This document shows positions 17,114 to 26,297 of a stretch of DNA of 64,000 nt, piece after piece. The notes under the pieces are model-generated. The model did not search any database and had not been told where the DNA came from. It saw nothing but the letters and a program-made list of their open reading frames with translations. Both the position numbers and the translations under genes were made by a program. The stretch comes from Pseudomonas sp. W4I3 (GTDB lineage: Bacteria; Pseudomonadota; Gammaproteobacteria; Pseudomonadales; Pseudomonadaceae): positions 1,573,501 to 1,637,500 of the forward strand of contig NZ_JAUSXS010000001.1 of assembly GCF_030816195.1 (NCBI RefSeq). The letters are read 5' to 3'. Numbering within the stretch: the first letter of the stretch is position 1; the number at the start of each line of letters is the position of its first letter.

Positions 17114-18838
17114 ATGAATCAGAACGCTGAATACTCCGCGGTCAACGATGCGGTGCATGGGCAATTCTTTCGCCGAACCTGGGCGATGATCACGCCCTAT
17201 TGGCGCAGTGAAGAGAAGGGCAAGGCCTGGTTGCTGCTGGCTGCCGTGATTGGTTTGTCATTGTTCAGCGTGGCGATCTCTGTGTGGATCAACCACTGGT
17301 ACAAAGATTTCTACAACGCCCTGCAGAAAAAGGACACGGTCGCCTTCTGGCAGTTGATCGGTTACTTCGGCGGCATTGCGGCCGTGGCGATTCTTGGCGC
17401 GGTGTACCGCCTGTACCTGACCCAGATGCTCACCATCCGCTGGCGTGCGTGGCTGACCGAAAAGCACTTCGCACGCTGGCTCGCCCACAAGAATTACTAC
17501 CAGCTGGAGCAGGGCGGTTACACCGATAACCCTGACCAGCGGATTTCCGAAGACCTCAACACCTTCACCTCCAGCACCTTGAGCCTGGGCCTGGGGCTGC
17601 TGCGCAACGTGGTCAGCCTGGTGTCGTTCTCGATCATCCTGTGGGGTGTGTCGGGCAGCATCGAGGTGTTTGGCATCACCATTCCTGGCTACATGTTCTG
17701 GTGTGCGCTGTTGTATGCGGCTGTGGGCAGTTGGCTGACGCACCTGATCGGGCGTCGCTTGATCGGCTTGAGCAACCAGCAGCAGCGCTTCGAAGCGGAC
17801 CTGCGTTTCTCCATGGTACGGGTGCGCGAAAACGCCGAAAGCATCGCGCTGTACAACGGCGAACCGAACGAAAAGCAGCGCCTGAGCTCGCGTTTCGGCA
17901 AGGTCTGGCACAACTTCTGGGACATCATGAAAGTGTCCAAGCGCCTGACGTTCTTCACCGCCGGCTACAGCCAGATCGCGATCATCTTTCCGTTTATCGT
18001 CGCCGCGCCACGCTACTTCACCGGCAAGATCGAACTGGGCGAGCTGATGCAAATCAACTCGGCGTTCGGCAATGTGCAAGAAAACTTCAGCTGGTTCATC
18101 AACGCCTATTCGGAGCTGGCGTCGTGGCGTGCCACCAGCGATCGTCTGCTGAGCTTCCGTCAGGCCATGACCGACAACGAGCAACGCGTGCCGGCCATCG
18201 ATGTTCGCCCCGAAGGTGAGCGCCTGGTGGTGCAGGGCCTTGGCATGGACCTGGCCGACGGCCGTCACTTGCTCACCGACGCCGACATGAGCGTGGAGCC
18301 GGGTCAGCGCGTGATGCTCAGCGGGCGTTCCGGCAGTGGTAAAAGTACGCTGCTGCGCGCAATGGGGCATTTGTGGCCGGCGGGGCATGGCAGCATTCGT
18401 CTGCCGGCGGCACGTTATCTGTTTCTGCCGCAGAAGCCTTATTTGCCGATTGGCACGTTGAAGGCCGTGTTGAGTTACCCACAAGAGGACAGCGTCTATC
18501 CGGCACAACGTTATGCACAGGTGCTGGAAACCTGCCGCTTGCCGCATCTGGTCAACCGTCTTGATGAAGCCAACCACTGGCAGCGCATGCTCTCGCCGGG
18601 CGAACAGCAACGCCTGGCCTTCGCCCGCGCCCTATTGTTCGCGCCGCAGTGGCTGTACATGGACGAAGCCACCTCGGCGATGGATGAAGAGGATGAGGCG
18701 ACGTTGTACCAGGCGCTGATCGATGAACTGCCGGGGTTGAGCATCGTCAGTGTCGGGCATCGCAGCAGCCTCAAGCGCTTTCATGGACGGCATGTGCGGA
18801 TCGAGGCTGGACGGTTGCAGGAGCAGACCGTGTCCTGA
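17114..18838 (+). CDS. ABC transporter, fused permease/ATPase (YddA/SbmA-related, ABCD type)
   Basis: 574-residue half-transporter: an N-terminal membrane domain (about 35-330, opening SEEKGKAWLLLAAVIGLSLF) of the SbmA/BacA-like fold, and a C-terminal ATPase with Walker [11 protein letters not shown], signature LSPGEQQRLAFARAL, Walker B WLYMDEATSAMD and a switch His (SVGHRSS). The family includes E. coli YddA; substrates are mostly unknown, with peptides, vitamins or lipids proposed for relatives. It follows roxR by 99 bases but probably has its own transcript. Confidence 0.85.
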   Translation: MNQNAEYSAVNDAVHGQFFRRTWAMITPYWRSEEKGKAWLLLAAVIGLSLFSVAISVWINHWYKDFYNALQKKDTVAFWQLIGYFGGIAAVAILGAVYRLYLTQMLTIRWRAWLTEKHFARWLAHKNYYQLEQGGYTDNPDQRISEDLNTFTSSTLSLGLGLLRNVVSLVSFSIILWGVSGSIEVFGITIPGYMFWCALLYAAVGSWLTHLIGRRLIGLSNQQQRFEADLRFSMVRVRENAESIALYNGEPNEKQRLSSRFGKVWHNFWDIMKVSKRLTFFTAGYSQIAIIFPFIVAAPRYFTGKIELGELMQINSAFGNVQENFSWFINAYSELASWRATSDRLLSFRQAMTDNEQRVPAIDVRPEGERLVVQGLGMDLADGRHLLTDADMSVEPGQRVMLSGRSGSGKSTLLRAMGHLWPAGHGSIRLPAARYLFLPQKPYLPIGTLKAVLSYPQEDSVYPAQRYAQVLETCRLPHLVNRLDEANHWQRMLSPGEQQRLAFARALLFAPQWLYMDEATSAMDEEDEATLYQALIDELPGLSIVSVGHRSSLKRFHGRHVRIEAGRLQEQTVS

Positions 18839-18852
18839 GGCCAGGCTAGGTC

Positions 18853-18945
18853 AATGTGGGAGGGGGCTTGCCCCCGATAGCGGTCTGTCAGTCACAGATG
18901 CATTGGCTGATCCACCGGAATCGGGGGCAAGCCCCCTCCCACATT
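18853..18945. repeat. REPIN, GGGGGC family
   Basis: Two inverted REP units (18853-18877 and 18921-18945) of the GTGGGAGGGGGCTTGCCCCC type with the variable part between them. The same family recurs at 22815, 25169, 39385 and 42001. Confidence 0.88.
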
Positions 18946-18978
18946 GGATCTCCATTGTCAGAAAAATTGAGCCGCAAC

Positions 18979-19015
18979 AAAAAGCCCGTCTGATCATCGA
19001 TCAGCCGGGCTTTTT
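18979..19015. terminator. Bidirectional terminator between convergent genes
   Basis: AAAAAGCCCG (18979-18988) pairs with CGGGCTTTTT (19006-19015), enclosing an inner CTGATC/GATCAG stem. T-runs exist on both strands, so it can serve the ABC transporter gene and zapG. Confidence 0.88.
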
Positions 19016-19031
19016 GATGCTTGAAGAGGAA

Positions 19032-19469
19032 TTACTTCTTCAAGCCGTAGTGCTCATCCAGCATGCCTGGGGCGTTCGGGGTTTTTGGCGCGTAGTCCCG
19101 TGGCGGTTCCTGGTTTTCCCGAGGCGGGGTCAGGCGCTCGCGGGGTGTTTGCGGTGCATCGGAATGCAGCGCGGCCAGCAGCCGCTGGCGGGTGATGTCG
19201 TCGAGGGCCAGGCGGTTAGCGCCATCGGCGAGATGATCCTGTACTTCCTGGTAGCTCTGGGTGAGCTTCTTGACCAGGGTCGCGGTGCTGTTGAAGTGGG
19301 TAACAACCTCGTTCTGATAACTGTCAAAACGTTCCTGAATGTCATCCAGCTGACGCTGCGTGCGGTTAGGCGCGGCGTTGGGCAGCAGGCGGGCAACCAG
19401 GAAACCAATGGCGACACCGGCAACCAGGGCAAGAGTCGGCAACAACCAAACTAAGAGCGAGTGTTCCAC
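19032..19469 (-). CDS. zapG: ZapG/YhcB family (DUF1043) inner-membrane protein
   Basis: 145-residue protein with one N-terminal membrane helix (LLVWLLPTLALVAGVAIGFL) followed by a coiled-coil region (TQRQLDDIQERFDSYQNEVV) and a proline-rich tail ending GMLDEHYGLKK. This is the YhcB/DUF1043 layout; E. coli YhcB (ZapG) joins cell-envelope synthesis to division. Family assignment rests on the helix, the NEVVTHFNSTATLVKKLTQS segment and the length. Confidence 0.82.
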   Translation of the reverse strand: MEHSLLVWLLPTLALVAGVAIGFLVARLLPNAAPNRTQRQLDDIQERFDSYQNEVVTHFNSTATLVKKLTQSYQEVQDHLADGANRLALDDITRQRLLAALHSDAPQTPRERLTPPRENQEPPRDYAPKTPNAPGMLDEHYGLKK

Positions 19470-19615
19470 GAGTCCTTCCTCTATAAACGGCTTTGCTTTA
19501 CGTTAACGGCTCAAACCTGCGCTGTATACCGCGATTAAGCTCGCAATGATGCCATGCACAGACTTTTAGCTAGACGAGTCGACCCCTTGAGAGGTCACGG
19601 AGTTCATCCTTGCTC

Positions 19616-20245
19616 ATGCGTGAAACCCCCGTTTTGATCGATGGCCCGGTGGGTCAACTGGAAGCCCTGTACCTGGATCACCCCGAACCACGTGGCCTGG
19701 CGCTGATCTGCCACCCTAACCCGGTGCAGGGTGGGACCATGCTCAATAAAGTGGTATCGACCCTGCAACGCACCGCCCGCGATGCCGGTTTGATTACTTT
19801 GCGTTTCAATTATCGTGGCGTTGGTGCGAGTGCCGGTAGCCATGACATGGCCACTGGTGAAGTCGACGATGCCGAAGCAGCCGCCACCTGGCTGCGGGAA
19901 AAACACCCCGAGCTGCCGATCACCCTGCTGGGCTTCTCGTTTGGTGGCTATGTGGCCGCCAGCCTCGGTGGACGCCTGGAAGCCAAGGGTGAAAAGTTGG
20001 CGCACCTGTTCATGGTGGCTGCCGCGGTGATGCGTCTGCGTGATTCGGATGTTCTGCCACACAATTGCCCGTTGACCCTGATCCAGCCGGAAACCGACGA
20101 AGTGGTCGACCCGCAAGTCGTCTACGACTGGTCCGCCGCCCTGAAACGCCCCCATGAGCTGCTGAAAGTGGCAGAATGCGGACACTTTTTTCACGGCAAG
20201 CTCACCGATCTGAAGGATCTGGTGCTGCCGCGCCTTTCGAATTGA
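19616..20245 (+). CDS. Alpha/beta-hydrolase, COG2945 type
   Basis: About 209-residue cytoplasmic alpha/beta hydrolase with an oxyanion segment HPNPVQGGTMLNKVV, FNYRGVGASAG, the nucleophile elbow GFSFGGYVAAS, an acidic residue in QPETDEVVDP and a late catalytic His in CGHFFHGKL. Its natural substrate is not known. A TTG at 19610 lies 7 bases after a GGAG ribosome site and is an alternative start; ATG 19616 is 13 bases away. It lies 24 bases before trpS and may share its transcript. Confidence 0.8.
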   Translation: MRETPVLIDGPVGQLEALYLDHPEPRGLALICHPNPVQGGTMLNKVVSTLQRTARDAGLITLRFNYRGVGASAGSHDMATGEVDDAEAAATWLREKHPELPITLLGFSFGGYVAASLGGRLEAKGEKLAHLFMVAAAVMRLRDSDVLPHNCPLTLIQPETDEVVDPQVVYDWSAALKRPHELLKVAECGHFFHGKLTDLKDLVLPRLSN

Positions 20246-20269
20246 TAGCAGTCTGATAAGCGATTACCC

Positions 20270-21625
20270 ATGACGACGCGTACCCGTATCCTCACCGGCA
20301 TCACCACCACCGGCACGCCGCACCTGGGCAACTACGCTGGCGCGATCCGCCCGGCGATCCTTGCCAGCCAGGACGCCAACGCCGATTCCTTCTACTTCCT
20401 GGCCGACTACCACGCCCTGATCAAGTGCGATGACCCGCAGCGCATCCAGCGCTCGCGCATGGAAATTGCCGCGACCTGGCTGGCCGGTGGCCTGGATGTA
20501 AACCGGGTGACTTTCTATCGCCAGTCCGATATCCCGGAAATCCCCGAACTGACCTGGCTGCTGACATGCGTGGCTGCCAAGGGCTTGCTTAACCGCGCCC
20601 ACGCCTACAAAGCCTCGGTGGACAAAAACGTCGAAGCCGGCGAAGACCCGGATGCGGGCATCAGCATGGGCCTGTACAGCTACCCGGTGCTGATGGCGGC
20701 GGACATTCTGATGTTCAACGCGCACAAGGTGCCGGTGGGCCGCGACCAGATCCAGCACGTGGAAATGGCGCGTGATATCGGCCAGCGCTTCAACCACCTG
20801 TTCGGCAATGGTAAAGAATTCTTCACCATGCCCGAGGCGCTGATCGAAGAAAGCGTCGCCACCTTGCCGGGCCTGGATGGCCGCAAGATGTCCAAGAGCT
20901 ATGACAACACCATCCCGTTGTTCACCAGCGCCAAGGACATGAAAGACGCGATCTCGCGGATCGTCACCGACTCGCGCGCGCCCGGCGAGGCGAAAGACCC
21001 GGACAATTCCCACCTGTTCACCCTGTACCAGGCATTTGCGAGCAAGGACCAGGTAGAAGCGTTCCGCAGTGAACTGTTGCAAGGCCTGGGCTGGGGCGAG
21101 GCGAAGAACCGTCTGTTCCAGTTGCTGGACGGCCAGTTGGGTGAAGCGCGCGAGCGTTACCATCAACTGATGTCACGCCCCTCGGACATGGAAGACCTGC
21201 TGTTGGTCGGCGCCAAGAAAGCCCGTGCCGTCGCGGCGCCGTTCCTGGCAGATCTGCGCGAAGCAGTGGGCCTGCGTTCGTTCGTCAACCAGGCTGCAGC
21301 GCCGGTCGCCACCAAGAAAAAGGCCGCGAAGGCCGCACGCTTCGTGAGCTTTCGTGAAGACGACGGCAGCTTCCGCTTCCGCCTGCTGGCGGCCGATGGC
21401 GAGCAATTGCTGCTGTCGCGCAACTTCGCCGACGGCAAAGCGGCGGGTGCGGTGACCAAGCAATTGCAAAACGGCGACGCGTTGGATGTACGCACCGAGG
21501 CCCTGAGCTTCAGCGTATGGCTGGACGACGCTGCCGTGGCCGACAGCGCAGAGTTCGCCGACAGCGCCACCCGTGATGCCGCCATCGCCGCCTTGCGCGT
21601 CGCGCTGACCCCTGCGGAGGATTAA
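20270..21625 (+). CDS. trpS: Tryptophan--tRNA ligase with C-terminal extension
   Basis: Class I aminoacyl-tRNA synthetase charging tRNA-Trp. The HIGH-type motif is GTPHLGNY and the KMSKS motif GRKMSKSYDNT. The catalytic core ends near residue 335, as in ordinary TrpS of about 335 residues, but this protein has 451: after a Lys/Ala linker (ATKKKAAKAA) comes a domain of about 100 residues containing GSFRFRLLAADGEQLLLSRN, which resembles the DUF1508 (YegP) fold. A terminator follows at 21655. Confidence 0.95.
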   Translation: MTTRTRILTGITTTGTPHLGNYAGAIRPAILASQDANADSFYFLADYHALIKCDDPQRIQRSRMEIAATWLAGGLDVNRVTFYRQSDIPEIPELTWLLTCVAAKGLLNRAHAYKASVDKNVEAGEDPDAGISMGLYSYPVLMAADILMFNAHKVPVGRDQIQHVEMARDIGQRFNHLFGNGKEFFTMPEALIEESVATLPGLDGRKMSKSYDNTIPLFTSAKDMKDAISRIVTDSRAPGEAKDPDNSHLFTLYQAFASKDQVEAFRSELLQGLGWGEAKNRLFQLLDGQLGEARERYHQLMSRPSDMEDLLLVGAKKARAVAAPFLADLREAVGLRSFVNQAAAPVATKKKAAKAARFVSFREDDGSFRFRLLAADGEQLLLSRNFADGKAAGAVTKQLQNGDALDVRTEALSFSVWLDDAAVADSAEFADSATRDAAIAALRVALTPAED

Positions 21626-21654
21626 CCCGACCAAGGGTTGATTGCCATTATCCA

Positions 21655-21684
21655 GGGCCGTCGTTACAGTGACGGCCCGTTTTT
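21655..21684 (+). terminator. Intrinsic terminator of trpS
   Basis: GGGCCGTC (21655-21662) pairs with GACGGCCC (21671-21678) and is followed by GTTTTT. It lies only 20 bases before the zapE start, so zapE's promoter must overlap it or lie within trpS. Confidence 0.88.
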
Positions 21685-21704
21685 GTTGCCTTGCTAACGA
21701 AATT

Positions 21705-22799
21705 ATGACGCCCCTAGAACGATATCAAGCTGATCTGAAACGCCCTGACTTCTTCCATGACGCGGCCCAGGAAAACGCGGTGCGTCATTTGCAGCGCCTG
21801 TACGAAGACCTGGTCGCGGCCTCGCAAACCAAACCGGGGATGTTCAGCAAGCTGTTTGGCAAAAAAGACCACACGCCGGTCAAGGGCCTGTACTTCTGGG
21901 GTGGCGTCGGCCGGGGCAAGACGTACCTGGTGGACACCTTCTTTGAAGCGCTGCCGTTCAAGGAAAAGGTCCGCACTCACTTCCACCGCTTCATGAAGCG
22001 CGTGCACGAAGAGATGAAAACCCTGCCGGGGGAAAAGAATCCGCTGACGATCATCGCCAAGCGTTTTTCCGAAGAAGCGCGGGTGATCTGCTTCGATGAG
22101 TTCTTCGTCTCCGACATCACCGATGCCATGATCCTCGGCACCTTGATGGAAGAGCTGTTCAAGAACGGCGTGACCCTGGTCGCCACCTCGAACATCGTGC
22201 CAGACGGTCTCTACAAGGACGGCCTGCAGCGTGCACGCTTCCTGCCGGCCATTGCGTTGATCAAACAGCACACTGATATCGTCAACGTCGACAGCGGTGT
22301 CGACTACCGTCTGCGCCACCTCGAACAAGCGGAGCTGTTCCACTTTCCGCTCAACGAAGCGGCCCACGACAGCCTGAAAAAAAGCTTCCGCGCGTTGACG
22401 CCGGAATGCACCCAGGCCGTGGAAAACGACAAGTTGATGATCGAGAACCGCGAAATCATCGCCTTGCGCACCTGCGATGACGTGGCCTGGTTCGAATTCC
22501 GCCAACTGTGCGACGGCCCGCGTAGCCAGAACGACTACATCGAACTGGGCAAGATCTTCCATGCCGTGATCTTGAGCGGTGTGGAGCAGATGGGCGTGAC
22601 CACCGACGACATCGCGCGGCGCTTTATCAACATGGTCGACGAGTTCTATGACCGTAACGTCAAGCTGATCATCTCGGCGGAAGTCGAGCTCAAGGACCTC
22701 TACACGGGTGGTCGCTTGAACTTTGAATTCCAGCGCACCCTGAGCCGCCTGCTGGAAATGCAGTCCCACGAGTTCCTGTCGCGCGGGCACAAACCTTAA
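21705..22799 (+). CDS. zapE: Cell division protein ZapE (AFG1-type ATPase)
   Basis: 364-residue AFG1/LACE1-family P-loop ATPase that in E. coli acts at the division ring when oxygen is low. It starts MTPLERYQADLKRPDFFHDA. Walker A is GGVGRGKTYL, Walker B is ARVICFDEFFVSDITDA, and sensor residues follow in LVATSNIVPDGLYKDGLQR. The start at 21705 matches the family; the ATG at 21642 would place 21 unrelated residues across the terminator. Confidence 0.92.
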   Translation: MTPLERYQADLKRPDFFHDAAQENAVRHLQRLYEDLVAASQTKPGMFSKLFGKKDHTPVKGLYFWGGVGRGKTYLVDTFFEALPFKEKVRTHFHRFMKRVHEEMKTLPGEKNPLTIIAKRFSEEARVICFDEFFVSDITDAMILGTLMEELFKNGVTLVATSNIVPDGLYKDGLQRARFLPAIALIKQHTDIVNVDSGVDYRLRHLEQAELFHFPLNEAAHDSLKKSFRALTPECTQAVENDKLMIENREIIALRTCDDVAWFEFRQLCDGPRSQNDYIELGKIFHAVILSGVEQMGVTTDDIARRFINMVDEFYDRNVKLIISAEVELKDLYTGGRLNFEFQRTLSRLLEMQSHEFLSRGHKP

Positions 22800-22814
22800 A
22801 AGCGATGTAGATCA

Positions 22815-22847
22815 AAATGTGGGAGGGGCAAGCCCCCTCCCACATTT
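22815..22847. repeat. Single REP hairpin, GGGGGC family
   Basis: Perfect 14-bp arms (22815-22828 and 22834-22847) with a 5-base centre CAAGC, between the convergent zapE and GlxA-type genes, where it may also act as a terminator. Confidence 0.8.
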
Positions 22848-22866
22848 GTCCTGTATGAATCCCTGC

Positions 22867-23862
22867 TTACGCGGCCTGCTGGAACTGTTGACGATACTGG
22901 TTCGGTGACAGCTCCGTGTGCTGCCTGAACAACCGCGCAAAGAAACTCGCATCGTCGTAACCCACCTCATAACTGATGGTCTTGATGCTCTTGCGGCTAC
23001 CCGACAGCAGGCCCTTGGCCGTCTCGATGCGCAAGCGTTGCAGGTAATGCAGTGGCTTATCGCCGGTAGCGGTTTGGAAGCGGCGCATGAAGTTACGGAT
23101 GCTCATGCCGTGTTCCCGCGCGACGTCTTCGAAGCGGAATTTGTCGGCAAAGTGTTCTTCGAGCCAATGCTGGATCTGAAGGATGATCACATCCTGGTGT
23201 AATTTCTGCCCGCCAAAACCGATGCGTCCCGGCGAATAGCTGCGTTGCACTTCATACAGAATGTCGCGGGCCACCGCCTGGGCGATGTTGGCGCCGCAGA
23301 AGCGTTCGATCAGATAAATATAGAGGTCGCAGGCTGAAGTGGTACCGCCGGCGCAGTAGAGGTTATCGGCGTCGGTCAGGTGCTTGTCCTGGTTGAGCTG
23401 CACCTTGGGGAAGCGTTCGCTGAAGGCGTTGAAGAAGCGCCAGTAGGTGGTCGCCTCCTTGCCATCGAGCAGGCCGGCTTCGGCCAGCCAGAACACCCCG
23501 GTGGCTTCTCCGCACAACACGGCGCCGCGTGCGTGCTGTTCACGCAACCACGGCAGCACCTGGGGGTAGCGCGTGCACAAGGCATCGAAGTCGTCCCAGA
23601 AGGCCGGTAATACGATGATGTCGGCGTCTTCCAGGCCGCCGTCCACCGGCATGATCACATCGCTGAAACTGCAGACCGACTGTCCGTCAGGGCTGACCAG
23701 ACGGGTTTCAAACGCAGGGGTCAGGCCCAGGCCTTGTTGTTTGCCATAACGCAGGCTGGCGAGATGAAAAAAGTCCTTGGCTTGCATGAGGGTTGAAGCG
23801 AATACCCGATCAATGGCCAGAACGCTGACGCGCCGCAAGGGCGTGGAGATTTGGTTAGACAT
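22867..23862 (-). CDS. GlxA-family AraC-type transcriptional regulator
   Basis: 331 residues with an N-terminal DJ-1/PfpI-like domain (about 10-200; GAVLCGEATGVFWLAEAGLL contains the nucleophile-elbow-like region, with Cys) and a C-terminal AraC/XylS domain with two helix-turn-helices (FEDVAREHGMSIRNFMRRFQ and SIKTISYEVGYDDASFFARL). Relatives such as GbdR, CdhR and ArgR control use of nitrogenous carbon sources. It is divergent from the acyl-CoA dehydrogenase, 145 bases away, which may be its target, but no ligand can be named. Confidence 0.85.
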   Translation of the reverse strand: MSNQISTPLRRVSVLAIDRVFASTLMQAKDFFHLASLRYGKQQGLGLTPAFETRLVSPDGQSVCSFSDVIMPVDGGLEDADIIVLPAFWDDFDALCTRYPQVLPWLREQHARGAVLCGEATGVFWLAEAGLLDGKEATTYWRFFNAFSERFPKVQLNQDKHLTDADNLYCAGGTTSACDLYIYLIERFCGANIAQAVARDILYEVQRSYSPGRIGFGGQKLHQDVIILQIQHWLEEHFADKFRFEDVAREHGMSIRNFMRRFQTATGDKPLHYLQRLRIETAKGLLSGSRKSIKTISYEVGYDDASFFARLFRQHTELSPNQYRQQFQQAA

Positions 23863-24007
23863 AATTTCATTTATTCTTATAGGGGAAAGTGGTCACCAGA
23901 CGGCTGGATCGTCTTATTTTTTGTCGCATGTGTCCAGTGTCCTGTCACGCCTTCGCGGCATAGGCTCTGTGGGCTCGTCCTTGTCCGGCAATCCACGCAG
24001 GTGACTC

Positions 24008-25144
24008 ATGATTCCCAGAACCTTGTTCAGCCCCGAGCACGAACTCTTTCGCGAAAGCGTGCGCACCTTCCTGGAAAGAGACGCCGCGCCATTTCACGGG
24101 CAGTGGGAAAAGCAGGGTTATATCGACCGCAGCCTCTGGACCAAGGCAGGGGAGGCCGGGATGCTGTGTTCGCACATGCCGGAAGAATACGGTGGGCTGG
24201 GCGCGGATTTTCTTTACAGCGCGGTCGTGATCGAAGAGATCAGCCGCCTGGGCTTGACCGGCATCGGTTTCTCACTGCATTCGGACATCGTCGCGCCGTA
24301 CCTCCTGCATTACGGCAGCGAAGCGCTGAAACACAAATACCTGCCCAAGTTGATCTCCGGCGAGATGGTCACGGCCATTGCCATGACCGAGCCGGGGGCC
24401 GGTTCCGACCTGCAAGGGGTGAAGACCACGGCGGTGCTGGACGGTGACGCGTATGTGATCAACGGCTCCAAGACGTTTATCACCAACGGTTACCTGGCCG
24501 AATTGGTCATCGTGGTGGCCAAGACCGACCCCAAGGCCGGCGCCAAGGGCACCAGCCTGTTCCTGGTCGAGGCGGCTACGCCGGGCTTCGACAAAGGCAA
24601 GCGCCTGGAGAAGGTCGGCATGAAGGCCCAGGACACCTCGGAGTTGTTCTTCCAGGATGTGCGCGTGCCCAAGGAAAACCTGCTGGGCCAGGCGGGCATG
24701 GGCTTTGCCTACCTGATGCAGGAGCTGCCCCAGGAGCGGCTGACCGTCGCGATTGGCGCGCTGTCTTCGGCTGAAGCGGCGTTGCAATGGACGCTGGATT
24801 ACACCCGCGAGCGCAAGGCGTTTGGCAAGGCAATTGCCGACTTCCAGAACACCCGGTTCAAGCTGGCCGAGATGGCCACCGAGATTCAGATTGGCCGCGT
24901 GTTCGTGGATAAATGCATGGCGCTGCACCTGGAAGGCAAGCTGGATGTGCCCACTGCGGCAATGGCCAAGTACTGGGCTACGGACCTGCAATGCAAGGTG
25001 CTCGATGAGTGCGTGCAACTGCACGGCGGGTACGGCTTCATGTGGGAATACCCGATTGCTCGGGCGTGGGCGGATGCGCGGGTGCAGCGGATTTACGCGG
25101 GGACCAACGAGATCATGAAGGAGATCATTGCGCGGGCGCTTTGA
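24008..25144 (+). CDS. Acyl-CoA dehydrogenase
   Basis: 378-residue FAD enzyme that introduces a 2,3 double bond into an acyl-CoA. Domain order is normal: helical N-domain, beta domain with AIAMTEPGAGSDLQGVKTTA, and C-domain with RERKAFGKAIADFQNTRFKL and LHGGYGFMWEYPIARAWADA. The C-terminal loop reads YAGTNEI, lacking the Glu of medium-chain enzymes; the Glu in QERLTVAIGAL is at the position used in long-chain and isovaleryl types, so it belongs to that subgroup. The substrate is not predictable. It stands alone between a divergent regulator and a REPIN. Confidence 0.88.
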   Translation: MIPRTLFSPEHELFRESVRTFLERDAAPFHGQWEKQGYIDRSLWTKAGEAGMLCSHMPEEYGGLGADFLYSAVVIEEISRLGLTGIGFSLHSDIVAPYLLHYGSEALKHKYLPKLISGEMVTAIAMTEPGAGSDLQGVKTTAVLDGDAYVINGSKTFITNGYLAELVIVVAKTDPKAGAKGTSLFLVEAATPGFDKGKRLEKVGMKAQDTSELFFQDVRVPKENLLGQAGMGFAYLMQELPQERLTVAIGALSSAEAALQWTLDYTRERKAFGKAIADFQNTRFKLAEMATEIQIGRVFVDKCMALHLEGKLDVPTAAMAKYWATDLQCKVLDECVQLHGGYGFMWEYPIARAWADARVQRIYAGTNEIMKEIIARAL

Positions 25145-25168
25145 TCTGCGGTGTTACTGATGGCCTCA

Positions 25169-25238
25169 TCGGGGGCAAGTCCCCTCCCACCTTTGACTGT
25201 GTTCACAAGTCCAAGTGTGGGAGGGGGCTTGCCCCCGA
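25169..25238. repeat. REPIN, GGGGGC family, opposite unit orientation
   Basis: Two REP units, 25169-25190 and 25217-25238, arranged with the opposite orientation to the 18853 and 42001 copies (TCGGGGG... first, ...CCCCCGA last). It lies between the convergent acyl-CoA dehydrogenase and aldo/keto reductase genes. Confidence 0.85.
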
Positions 25239-25256
25239 TAGCGGCCTAAAGATCAA

Positions 25257-26297
25257 TCAAGGCGCCGGATTCGGATGATCCTTCTGAATCGCCTCAATCC
25301 CGTCCAGCACTTCCTTGGACAGTTTCAGATCAGCACTGGCAATGTTGCTGTCCAACTGCTCCAGCGACGTGGCGCCAATGATATTGCTGGTCACGAACGG
25401 CTGCTGCGTCACGAAGGCCAAGGCCATCTGCGCCGGGTCTAGGCCGTGTTCCCGCGCCAGAGCCACATAACGGCTGCACGCTGCTTCCGACTGCGGGTTG
25501 AAATAACGACTGAAACGGCTGTATTCCGTCAGGCGCGCCTTGGCTGGGCGTGCACCGCCCTCGTACTTGCCGCTGAGCATACCGAACGCCAGTGGCGAGT
25601 AGGCCAGCAAGCCGCATTGTTCGCGAATCGCGATTTCTGCCAGGCCCACTTCAAAGCTGCGGTTGAGCAGGTTGTAGGGGTTCTGGATCGACACCGCGCG
25701 GGTCCAGCCACGGGCTTCGGCCAGGGCCAGGAATTTCATGGTGCCCCACGGCGTTTCGTTGGACAGGCCGATGTGGCGGATCTTGCCGGCCTTGACCTGT
25801 TCGTCCAGCGCTTCGAGGGTTTCTTCCAGGGGCGTGAGGTCGTCTTCGTCCTTGTGCTTGTAGCTCAATTGGCCAAAGAAGTTGGTGCTGCGCTCGGGCC
25901 AATGCAACTGGTAGAGGTCGATCCAGTCGGTCTGCAGGCGCTTGAGGCTGGCGTCCAGGGCCTGAACGATGTGCTTGCGGTTATGACGCAGGTAGCCATC
26001 GCGGATGTAATCGATGGTGTTGCCGGGGCCGGCGATCTTGCTGGCGAGGATCCAGTCGGCGCGGTCGCCACGGCTCTTGAAGTAATTACCGATATAACGC
26101 TCGGTGGTGGCATAGGTGTCGGCCTTGGGCGGTACCGGGTACATTTCCGCCGTGTCGAGGAAGTTGATTCCCGCGGCCTTGGCCCGTTCGATCTGTGCGA
26201 AGGCCTCTGCCTCGCTGTTCTGCTCGCCCCAGGTCATGGTGCCCAAGGCAATCGCGCTTACGTTCAGATCGGTCCGGCCCAGCTGTCGATAATCCAT
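25257..26297 (-). CDS. Aldo/keto reductase (Tas-like)
   Basis: 346-residue NADPH-dependent oxidoreductase of the TIM-barrel AKR family, closest in layout to E. coli Tas. Catalytic residues are visible: Asp and Tyr in INFLDTAEMYPVPPKADTYA, Lys in ILASKIAGPGNT, and His in LYQLHWPERSTNFFG; cofactor-loop residues are in AYSPLAFGMLSGKY and FVTSNIIGATSLEQLDSNI. The start at 26297 has an ideal GAAGGAGT ribosome site. The upstream open frame from 26492 runs into the rplM promoter and is not used. The true carbonyl substrate is unknown. Confidence 0.9.
   Translation of the reverse strand: MDYRQLGRTDLNVSAIALGTMTWGEQNSEAEAFAQIERAKAAGINFLDTAEMYPVPPKADTYATTERYIGNYFKSRGDRADWILASKIAGPGNTIDYIRDGYLRHNRKHIVQALDASLKRLQTDWIDLYQLHWPERSTNFFGQLSYKHKDEDDLTPLEETLEALDEQVKAGKIRHIGLSNETPWGTMKFLALAEARGWTRAVSIQNPYNLLNRSFEVGLAEIAIREQCGLLAYSPLAFGMLSGKYEGGARPAKARLTEYSRFSRYFNPQSEAACSRYVALAREHGLDPAQMALAFVTQQPFVTSNIIGATSLEQLDSNIASADLKLSKEVLDGIEAIQKDHPNPAP

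Noticed and set aside
17258..18610. 450-codon open frame opposite the ABC transporter gene
   Set aside because: Composition is shadow-like and the plus-strand gene has all ABC motifs.
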